A stretch of DNA of 6,019 bases from positions 1 through 6,019 of the forward strand of contig JAHZKM010000068.1 of NCBI GenBank assembly GCA_022600395.1, written 5' to 3'. The DNA is from Pseudomonadota bacterium (GTDB lineage Bacteria > Pseudomonadota > Gammaproteobacteria > PS1 > Pseudothioglobaceae). The notes below the pieces were generated by a model. It was given only the letters and a program-made list of their open reading frames with translations, ran no database searches and was not told the origin of the DNA. Shown here one piece after another: positions 1 to 4,871 of the stretch. Position 1 is the stretch's first letter. Each line of letters opens with the position of its first letter. A program made the position numbers and the translations under genes.

Positions 1-82
1 CATGCATGATTTCTTCGGTCCAAATTGATGGGTCTACTAAGTAGCCGTTTCCTGTTCTATCTAATGCCATTGTTAATACCAT
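1..82 (-). CDS. DsrC/TusE-like sulfur-carrier family protein, N-terminal fragment (cut by the window edge)
   Basis: The visible 27 residues begin MVLTMALDRTGNGY and continue LVDPSIWTEEIM. The pattern G-Y-L-V-D-P followed by W and acidic residues matches the N-terminus of the DsrC/TusE family. Those small proteins carry sulfur on C-terminal cysteines, either in dissimilatory sulfite reductase metabolism (DsrC) or in tRNA 2-thiouridine synthesis (TusE). The C-terminus, where the active cysteines lie, is outside the window, so DsrC, TusE and a non-catalytic paralogue cannot be told apart. The start is uncertain: ATG at 82 and ATG at 70 are in frame and neither has a clear Shine-Dalgarno. The start at 70 gives MALDR, which resembles many family N-termini. 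A TATAAT box lies just upstream at 101-106. Confidence 0.7.
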   Translation of the reverse strand, partial: MVLTMALDRTGNGYLVDPSIWTEEIMH

Positions 83-100
83 AGTAATTTAATTGGTTAT

Positions 101-106
101 ATTATA
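101..106 (-). promoter_or_regulatory. Putative -10 box for the DsrC/TusE-like gene
   Basis: On the minus strand this reads TATAAT, a perfect -10 consensus, 18 bases upstream of the ATG at 82. No convincing -35 hexamer lies 16-18 bases further upstream, and the surroundings are extremely AT-rich, so a chance match is quite possible. The terminator at 176-208 isolates this gene from the one upstream, so it needs its own promoter in this gap. Confidence 0.4.
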
Positions 107-175
107 TAAGATTGATTTAATTTAAAATTTATAAATACACATTTTGTTTGTATGGATATAGTGTAAATTTTGAGC

Positions 176-208
176 AATAAAAAACCCTCATAAAGAGGGT
201 TTTTTATT
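176..208. terminator. Bidirectional intrinsic terminator
   Basis: A perfect inverted repeat pairs 176-189 with 195-208 (14 bp) around a 5-base ATAAA loop. The stem core is CCCTC/GAGGG, flanked by A6 on one side and T6 on the other, so either strand produces a GC stem followed by a U tract. It lies 21 bases downstream of the stop of the small minus-strand gene at 230-397. Its likely role is to end that transcript before the DsrC/TusE-like gene, which is on the same strand. Confidence 0.9.
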
Positions 209-229
209 CAGAATAAATACTTTCTATAT

Positions 230-397
230 TTATCTTAAATCATCTAGCTCTTCTGCAGACTTCATGCCTTTTTTGTAATCTTGAGTTTTTGAAACGGTCT
301 CTTTACCTGATCTTGAATTTAAAGGATTAGACGCATTTAATGCTTCTAAGCTGCTTCCTAATGATGGTCTGTTGCCTTTTGTAATGCCGTTAGCCAT
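230..397 (-). CDS. Small hypothetical protein, 55 residues, hydrophilic and probably disordered
   Basis: I do not recognise this protein. It starts MANGITKGNRPSLGSSLEAL and ends SAEELDDLR. It is rich in Ser, Asn, Lys and Gly, has no cysteine or tryptophan, and has no hydrophobic stretch that could cross a membrane. The N-terminal two thirds are basic and low in complexity; the last residues are acidic. This composition suggests an intrinsically disordered protein. The start is set by an AGGAG at 404-408, six bases before the ATG at 397; an in-frame ATG at 442 has no such site. A TATAAT box upstream (448-453) and a strong terminator downstream (176-208) make it a complete monocistronic unit, which argues that the frame is real despite its size. 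No function can be assigned from sequence alone. Confidence 0.75.
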   Translation of the reverse strand: MANGITKGNRPSLGSSLEALNASNPLNSRSGKETVSKTQDYKKGMKSAEELDDLR

Positions 398-403
398 TGT
401 TTT

Positions 404-408
404 CTCCT
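404..408 (-). promoter_or_regulatory. Strong Shine-Dalgarno of the 55-residue protein gene
   Basis: The minus strand reads AGGAG, then six bases (AAAACA), then ATG at 397. This is near-ideal spacing and decides the start in favour of MANGITK over the longer frame beginning at 442. Confidence 0.85.
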
Positions 409-447
409 GATAATTAAATGTAAATTTTGTTTTTAATAACAATTCAT

Positions 448-453
448 ATTATA
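448..453 (-). promoter_or_regulatory. Putative -10 box for the 55-residue protein gene
   Basis: The minus strand reads TATAAT here, implying transcription from about position 441 and a leader of roughly 44 bases before the ATG at 397. The -35 region is weak (around CTAATA at 17-base spacing). The box lies in the AT-rich divergent gap shared with prmA, so the assignment is tentative. Confidence 0.45.
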
Positions 454-514
454 TCAATTAAGATTAAATATATTAGCTATTTTTTATATGGAGTTGAAGT
501 TTGTTACTCATAGG

Positions 515-520
515 TATAAT
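515..520 (+). promoter_or_regulatory. Putative -10 box for prmA, giving an almost leaderless transcript
   Basis: TATAAT at 515-520 is preceded by TTGAAG at 494-499 with 15-base spacing, which is short. Transcription would begin near 527, about three bases before the preferred prmA ATG at 530. That would explain why no Shine-Dalgarno is visible there. A chance occurrence in AT-rich sequence cannot be excluded. Confidence 0.35.
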
Positions 521-529
521 TTAAGCGCT

Positions 530-1408
530 ATGGACTGGATGCAACTCACCTTACAAACAACTAAAAATCAAGCAGACTTTGTCAGTGAAATACTCACGGG
601 CTTAGAAAGTGTTTCTGTTACTTTTTGCGATACAAATAACAATGCTATTTTCGAGCCGCCTGTGGGCGAAACCCCTTTTTGGCAAGATGTAACTATAACT
701 GCTTTATTTGATTTAGAAATTGATCAGACACACATTCGCCAAATGCTCAAGCAAATTTGCCATATTGACAAGTTACACTTTGAATTGCTCAAAGATCGTG
801 TTTGGGAAGATGAGTGTAAGCAAGACTTTCATGCAATGCAATTTGGTCAAAAGTTGTGGATTTGCCCCTCTTGGGAGGATAGTAGCTGCTTGCCGGAGGA
901 TGCTGTTATTATTGATATGGATCCTGGACTGGCGTTTGGCACAGGGACTCATCAAACAACAGATTTATGCTTGCAGTATCTAGATGCAAATCCACCTATT
1001 GATTGCTCGGTTATAGATTATGGTTCGGGTACGGGAATTTTGGCGATTGCCGCGGTGAAACTAGGGGCTAAAGGGGTAACTGCTGTGGATAATGACCCTC
1101 AAGCAATTGTCGCCACTATCAGCAATGTTGAGGCTAACCATGCGCAAAAGCAAATCTCTGTACTGCATACAGACGATGAAGGTGATCTGGGTAAAGTGGA
1201 CTTGTTAATTGCCAATATATTGGCAAATCCTTTGATAGGTTTGTGTCAACATTTTGCTTACTTGGTAAAGCCTGGTGGACGTATAGCGCTTTCAGGCATT
1301 ATGGATGATCAGTTAGCAATCATTCTTGAAGCTTATGGCGAGTATTTTCAAGATTTGCATGTCGTGCAAAAAGACGAATGGTGCTGTGTTAGTGGTCAGC
1401 GTAGATAA
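530..1408 (+). CDS. prmA: Ribosomal protein L11 methyltransferase PrmA
   Basis: PrmA is a cytoplasmic S-adenosylmethionine-dependent enzyme that methylates lysines and the N-terminal amino group of ribosomal protein L11. The protein (292 residues from this start, against 293 in E. coli) shows the small N-terminal substrate-recognition domain opening MDWMQLTLQTTKNQA. It then shows the PrmA signature DPGLAFGTGTH (residues about 131-141), the SAM-binding glycine loop VIDYGSGTGILA (about 161-172), an acidic motif-II region AVDNDPQA, and the ANIL catalytic-loop motif (about 228-231). It ends with the typical KDEWCCVSGQ. The frame stays open to an ATG at 488, but those 14 extra residues have no counterpart in known PrmA, and MDWMQL aligns with the E. 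coli start MPWIQL, so 530 is chosen. It is followed after 8 bases by the PP-loop gene, probably on one transcript. Identification is very secure; only the start is open. Confidence 0.95.
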   Translation: MDWMQLTLQTTKNQADFVSEILTGLESVSVTFCDTNNNAIFEPPVGETPFWQDVTITALFDLEIDQTHIRQMLKQICHIDKLHFELLKDRVWEDECKQDFHAMQFGQKLWICPSWEDSSCLPEDAVIIDMDPGLAFGTGTHQTTDLCLQYLDANPPIDCSVIDYGSGTGILAIAAVKLGAKGVTAVDNDPQAIVATISNVEANHAQKQISVLHTDDEGDLGKVDLLIANILANPLIGLCQHFAYLVKPGGRIALSGIMDDQLAIILEAYGEYFQDLHVVQKDEWCCVSGQRR

Positions 1409-1416
1409 GAAAAAAT

Positions 1417-2466
1417 ATGACAAATAAAAAACAAATCAAAGCGGTTTCTCTAATTTCAGGCGGATTAGATTCATTATTAAGTACTAAGTTATTACTTGAT
1501 CAAGGTATTCATGTTGAAGGGATTAACTTTTTTACTGGATTTTGTGTAGAAGGGCATACACACGCCATTCGCAAGCAAAAGAGCGATAAACAAAAACGCA
1601 ACAACGCACTTTGGGTGGCAGAACAGCTCGGCATTAAGTTGCATATTATTGACGTCATTGAAGAATATCGCGACGTACTTTTAAACCCTAAGCACGGTTA
1701 TGGAAAAAATATGAACCCTTGTTTGGACTGTAAAGGCTTTATGGTGAAAAAGGCCAAGCAGTGGATGGAGGAAAATGATTTTGACTTTATTATTACTGGC
1801 GAGGTGATGGGTCAGCGCCCCATGTCTCAACGTAAAGACACTATGCCAGTTGTGCAAGAAGAGTCAGGTGCAGACGATTTATTATTACGACCATTATGTG
1901 CAAAACATTTGCCCGAAACTAAGGCTGAAAAAGAAGGCTGGGTAGATCGGGAGCAATTGCTTGATTTTTCTGGACGTTCGCGCAAGCCACAAATAGCCTT
2001 GGCTCAATCATATGGGTTTGATGATTACGCTACACCTGCAGGAGGTTGTTGTTTTTTAACTGATAAGCAATACTCTGATAAATTGGTTGATATGTGGCAA
2101 TCTCGTGGCAATCGCGACTACCAGCTCGATGATTTAATGATGCTTAAAGTAGGCCGACACATTCGCCCTAATAAGCGATTCAAGATGATTGTTGCCAGAG
2201 AAGAGGGAGAGGTTAAGTTTTTAGAAGGATATCGAAATCAATATGCCAATCTTTATCCGACTAGTTGTAATGGACCAATTGCATTAATTGATGGTGCGCC
2301 AAATCAAGAGGATCTAAAAATTGCCGCTCGAATTCTAGCGCGTTATTCTCAAGATCGAGAGCGCTCAAGTGTAGATGTTGAGGTGAGACTCAATGTCGGC
2401 GTAACTCAGCAGTTTAGTGTTGCCCCGTTAGCAGCTGACGATATTCCTAAAGCCTGGTTTGTTTAG
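1417..2466 (+). CDS. PP-loop (AANH) ATPase of the tRNA-thiolation type, with a C-terminal NFACT-R/DUF814-like domain
   Basis: This 349-residue protein carries the PP-loop SGGLDS at residues 14-19, which binds ATP and adenylates substrate in ThiI, MnmA and TtcA-type tRNA thiolases. Other marks are a CxxC motif PCLDC (C102, C105), GEVMGQRPMSQ (128-138), and a double cysteine in ATPAGGCCFLTD (C211, C212). Together these cysteines could hold a metal centre or carry persulfide. From about residue 238 a separate domain containing LKVGRHIRPNKRFKMIVAR resembles the NFACT-R (DUF814) RNA-binding type. Homologues are often labelled 'tRNA (5-methylaminomethyl-2-thiouridylate)-methyltransferase', a name that is probably historical: no SAM-binding motif is visible. 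It is too short and differently built to be MnmA itself. Exact substrate unknown; tRNA thiolation is the family-level inference. It begins 8 bases after prmA with only a weak purine-rich ribosome site, and its stop overlaps that of the convergent thiS. Confidence 0.85.
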   Translation: MTNKKQIKAVSLISGGLDSLLSTKLLLDQGIHVEGINFFTGFCVEGHTHAIRKQKSDKQKRNNALWVAEQLGIKLHIIDVIEEYRDVLLNPKHGYGKNMNPCLDCKGFMVKKAKQWMEENDFDFIITGEVMGQRPMSQRKDTMPVVQEESGADDLLLRPLCAKHLPETKAEKEGWVDREQLLDFSGRSRKPQIALAQSYGFDDYATPAGGCCFLTDKQYSDKLVDMWQSRGNRDYQLDDLMMLKVGRHIRPNKRFKMIVAREEGEVKFLEGYRNQYANLYPTSCNGPIALIDGAPNQEDLKIAARILARYSQDRERSSVDVEVRLNVGVTQQFSVAPLAADDIPKAWFV

Positions 2467-2663
2467 CCACCACCAACCGCTTTAATAATTTCAATTTGAT
2501 CATTTTCATTTAAGGTGAATTCGCCATGTTTGGATTTGGGAATAATCATCTCATTCACTTCCAAGGCGATGCGCTGATCTTGATAATTGAGTTGATTGAT
2601 TAGTTTTTCAGCTGTGGAAGCTTTGTCTATTTCTAGTTGTTTGCCGTTAACAATAACAATCAT
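2463..2663 (-). CDS. thiS: Sulfur carrier protein ThiS (ubiquitin-like)
   Basis: A 66-residue beta-grasp protein starting MIVIVNGKQLEI and ending IEIIKAVGGG. The N-terminal VNGK, the central VNEMIIPKS and the exposed C-terminal di-glycine match ThiS. That protein is adenylated and converted to a thiocarboxylate at its last glycine, and donates sulfur for the thiamine thiazole ring with ThiG. The ATG at 2663 overlaps the TGA of the upstream HMA gene as ATGA, which fixes the start and implies translational coupling; an in-frame ATG at 2687 would only add unrelated residues. ThiG and ThiF partners are not in the window, so a role in another sulfur-transfer route, as for TtuB-like carriers in tRNA thiolation, remains possible. 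The stop codon overlaps that of the convergent PP-loop gene. Confidence 0.88.
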   Translation of the reverse strand: MIVIVNGKQLEIDKASTAEKLINQLNYQDQRIALEVNEMIIPKSKHGEFTLNENDQIEIIKAVGGG

Positions 2664-2929
2664 TTGTCCATTTTCCCAATAGCGCAAGAGACAAATGATT
2701 TAGCTTTTGCTTTAGCGGAATCAAACCCGTGTACTGAGTCTGTCTCTGGATAACCTAGATCTAGCAATACTTTGACCAGTGCTTCTTTTTTGGAGTCATT
2801 AATATCAATATCAACAATACCTCGTTCAATATCTATATTGATTTGATCCGTAGCAAACACGGCAGTTAATTTTTTAGTGATCGAGCCAACACAGCCCGCG
2901 CACTTGATATTATCTACTGTAATTTTCAT
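2660..2929 (-). CDS. Small heavy-metal-associated (HMA) domain protein
   Basis: An 89-residue cytoplasmic protein with one ferredoxin-like HMA domain over residues 1 to about 65. The metal-binding loop is IKCAGCVGSI (C10, C13), the CxxC used by copper chaperones and the N-terminal domains of P-type ATPases. It has no signal peptide or membrane segment. Unlike minimal CopZ or Atx1 chaperones (about 65-70 residues), it has a C-terminal tail AKAKSFVSCAIGKMDK with a third cysteine (C82). From memory, similar tails occur in related proteobacterial proteins, so this may be a distinct subfamily. No copper ATPase or metal regulator is adjacent, so the metal and partner are unknown. It is the first gene of a two-gene unit, and its stop codon overlaps the thiS start. 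No clear Shine-Dalgarno precedes the ATG at 2929. Confidence 0.85.
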   Translation of the reverse strand: MKITVDNIKCAGCVGSITKKLTAVFATDQINIDIERGIVDIDINDSKKEALVKVLLDLGYPETDSVHGFDSAKAKAKSFVSCAIGKMDK

Positions 2930-2954
2930 AGCAATTCATCATCATTATTTATGA

Positions 2955-2982
2955 TTGATTATACCCCTTAGATTTGTATATT
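2955..2982 (+). promoter_or_regulatory. Putative promoter of the carA-mlaA-carB operon
   Basis: TTGATT (2955-2960) and TATATT (2977-2982) are separated by 16 bases, a plausible sigma-70 pair. Transcription from about 2989 would leave a leader of roughly 57 bases to the preferred carA GTG at 3046. No convincing ArgR, PurR or other operator, and no attenuator hairpin, is visible in the leader. Confidence 0.45.
2958..2963 (-). promoter_or_regulatory. Putative -10 box for the HMA-thiS unit
   Basis: The minus strand reads GGGGTATAATC, with a perfect TATAAT. Transcription would start near 2951, giving a leader of about 22 bases before the ATG at 2929. The -35 position does not match consensus. The hexamer overlaps the candidate carA -35 on the other strand. 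Confidence 0.45.
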
Positions 2983-3034
2983 TGCCTTTCAGGGCGGTGA
3001 GACAATATGGTAAAATTCACGAAGTTTTTCATTC

Positions 3035-3039
3035 AGGAG
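3035..3039 (+). promoter_or_regulatory. Shine-Dalgarno that decides the carA GTG start
   Basis: AGGAG lies six bases before the GTG at 3046. It sits inside the longer frame that begins with ATG at 3007, and together with homology to CarA it favours the GTG. Confidence 0.8.
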
Positions 3040-3045
3040 TATCCG

Positions 3046-4167
3046 GTGTCGCAAGTTGCCTTATTAGCGTTAGAAGATGGTCAGGTTTTTTACGGAAAAT
3101 CTATCGGCGGCACAGGTGAAACGCTGGGCGAAGTTGTTTTTAACACCTCAATGACTGGCTATCAAGAAATTCTTACAGATCCTTCGTATACTCAGCAAAT
3201 TGTTGCATTGACTTATCCTCATATTGGCAATACAGGCACTAACGAAGTTGATCAAGAATCCTCCAAAGTTTATGCAGCGGGTTTAATTGTTCGTGATCTA
3301 CCATTACTGCATAGTAGCTGGCGGAATACTATGCCACTGGATGAGTATTTAAAGAGTAATAATATTGTTGCTATTAGCGATATTGATACGCGTGCTTTAA
3401 CGCGCCATTTGCGCGCCAATGGATCTCTTAAAGGTTGTATTGTTGCTGGCGAAGATATTGATGAAGCGGCAGCTGTCGCTAAAGCTCAATCATTTTCTGG
3501 TTTAAAAAATACGGATTTAGCCAAAGTGGTTTCTACAACGCAAACATATAAGTTTAGCCAAGGCTCTTATTTGTTAGAAACAGGTGATTTTTCTAATTTA
3601 GAAGCCAAATTCAATGTCGTTGTTTACGACTATGGTGTTAAGACGAATATTTTGAGAATGTTGGTTGATCGAGGATGTCATTTAACCGTGGTTAATGCAC
3701 AAACCCCAGTTGCTGATGTTTTAGCAACAAATCCTGACGGTGTATTTTTATCCAATGGGCCAGGTGATCCTGAGCCGTGTGATTATGCCATTGCAAATAT
3801 TGAAGTGTTGTTAGAAAAAAATATACCAATTTTTGGGATTTGTTTGGGTCATCAGCTATTGGCATTAGCTAGCGGTGCTAAAACACAAAAAATGAAGTTT
3901 GGTCACCATGGTGCAAACCATCCTGTGCAAGATTTAACCTCTAAGCAGGTAATGATTACTTCGCAAAATCATGGCTTTGCCGTAGCAGAATCAAGTATGC
4001 CAAGCCAATTACAAATCACACATCGCTCACTGTTTGATAACACCGTTCAAGGTGTTAAAGTAGTGGGTAAAAAAGCATTTGGTTTTCAAGGACATCCAGA
4101 GGCCTCTCCAGGTCCTCATGATGTTAGCGGATTATTCGACACTTTTATTAAGGAGATGAGCTCATGA
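3046..4167 (+). CDS. carA: Carbamoyl-phosphate synthase small (glutaminase) subunit
   Basis: CarA hydrolyses glutamine and channels ammonia to CarB for carbamoyl phosphate, the precursor of arginine and pyrimidines. From the GTG start the protein is 373 residues (E. coli 382) and opens [12 protein letters not shown] with Val read as Met. The N-terminal CarA-specific domain contains [20 protein letters not shown] and TYPHIGNTG. The C-terminal class I glutamine amidotransferase domain carries FLSNGPGDP, the nucleophile in GICLGHQ (C266) and the catalytic pair in [10 protein letters not shown] (H350, E352). These correspond to E. coli C269, H353 and E355, so the enzyme should be active. An in-frame ATG at 3007, itself preceded by GGTGAG, would add 13 atypical residues; homology and the AGGAG at 3035 favour GTG. 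Its stop overlaps the mlaA start, and carB follows mlaA rather than adjoining carA. Confidence 0.96.
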   Translation: MSQVALLALEDGQVFYGKSIGGTGETLGEVVFNTSMTGYQEILTDPSYTQQIVALTYPHIGNTGTNEVDQESSKVYAAGLIVRDLPLLHSSWRNTMPLDEYLKSNNIVAISDIDTRALTRHLRANGSLKGCIVAGEDIDEAAAVAKAQSFSGLKNTDLAKVVSTTQTYKFSQGSYLLETGDFSNLEAKFNVVVYDYGVKTNILRMLVDRGCHLTVVNAQTPVADVLATNPDGVFLSNGPGDPEPCDYAIANIEVLLEKNIPIFGICLGHQLLALASGAKTQKMKFGHHGANHPVQDLTSKQVMITSQNHGFAVAESSMPSQLQITHRSLFDNTVQGVKVVGKKAFGFQGHPEASPGPHDVSGLFDTFIKEMSS

Positions 4168-4850
4168 AGCAGTTATTAATAAGTTGGTTACTATTGACAT
4201 TCAGCCTAGTTTCGATTGCTGAAGACGTAGATCCATTTGAAGAAACCAATAGAGCTATCTATGAATTTAATGAAGTCGTTGACGATAATTTGTTAGAGCC
4301 CGTTTCTCGTGCTTATCAAGATCATGTGCCTGATTTTTTACAAAATCGCGTTAGTCATTTTTTTGGTAATTTACGTGATGTGTCAACGCTAGCTAATCAA
4401 ATTTTGCAATTCAAAATAGAGCAAAGCGCGATTACATTAAGCCGTATTGTGGTAAATTCAACCGTTGGTTTATACGGATTGTTTGATATTGCAACAGATA
4501 TAAGTTTAACCACTGATAATGAAGATTTTGGACAAACGCTTGCCGTTTGGGGTGTGGACGAGGGTCCTTATATTATGCTGCCTTTAATGGGGCCATCAAC
4601 ACTTAGAGACAGTGCTGGTTTGTATGTTGATCTAACCTCAGATGCAAATCTAATTAACGAAATGGATGATCTAGGCGCTATCAGTGCGAGTGCAATGAAT
4701 ATTGTTGATAAACGGGTTGAATTATTGCCTATCACTGATTTGTTAGATCAATCGGATGATCCTTATATCACGACGAGATCTTCTTATCTACAAAAACGTA
4801 AGTTTGATATTTTTGATGGTAATTTACCCGTTGAAGCTGTTGACTTTTAA
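4164..4850 (+). CDS. mlaA: MlaA/VacJ-family outer-membrane phospholipid transport protein
   Basis: MlaA sits in the outer membrane with porins and removes mislocalised phospholipids from the outer leaflet, passing them to MlaC and the inner-membrane MlaFEDB transporter. This 228-residue protein (E. coli 251) shows the family motifs DPFEETNR (23-30), [17 protein letters not shown] (94-110), and a block with [28 protein letters not shown] and AG (about 120-152). The N-terminus is a signal peptide (hydrophobic residues 3-18) ending LVSIA before EDVD, which looks like a signal-peptidase-I site after A19. No cysteine is present for lipidation, although MlaA is normally a lipoprotein. AAGGAG at 4150-4155 lies 8 bases before the ATG, which overlaps the carA stop (ATGA), so it is probably translationally coupled. 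No other mla gene is in the window. The family is clear; the exact function is inferred. Confidence 0.92.
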   Translation: MKQLLISWLLLTFSLVSIAEDVDPFEETNRAIYEFNEVVDDNLLEPVSRAYQDHVPDFLQNRVSHFFGNLRDVSTLANQILQFKIEQSAITLSRIVVNSTVGLYGLFDIATDISLTTDNEDFGQTLAVWGVDEGPYIMLPLMGPSTLRDSAGLYVDLTSDANLINEMDDLGAISASAMNIVDKRVELLPITDLLDQSDDPYITTRSSYLQKRKFDIFDGNLPVEAVDF

Positions 4851-4871
4851 AAGAATTAACCTTTATAAAAA

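Noticed and set aside
398..442. Longer start for the small protein at ATG 442
   Set aside because: It has no Shine-Dalgarno and would include the strong AGGAG that serves ATG 397 within its coding sequence; the start would also coincide with the predicted transcription start.
488..529. N-terminal extension of prmA from ATG 488
   Set aside because: The 14 extra residues have no PrmA counterpart, the ATG lacks a ribosome site, and MDWMQL at 530 aligns with the usual start and gives the usual length.
720..983. Open frame on the plus strand inside prmA, and a minus-strand one at 773-955
   Set aside because: Both lie wholly within the well-supported prmA coding sequence, have no ribosome sites and resemble no family.
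2457..2478. Short GGTT/AACC hairpin at the convergent junction as a terminator
   Set aside because: The stem is about 4 bp with no following T run on either strand.
2664..2687. Longer thiS start at ATG 2687
   Set aside because: It adds MRYWENGQ, absent from ThiS proteins; the ATGA overlap at 2660-2663 explains the start better.
2997..3020. Possible ArgR-like operator near the carA leader (GTGA ... TCAC inverted ends)
   Set aside because: The halves are only partly symmetrical, do not match the ArgR box, and no second adjacent copy is seen.
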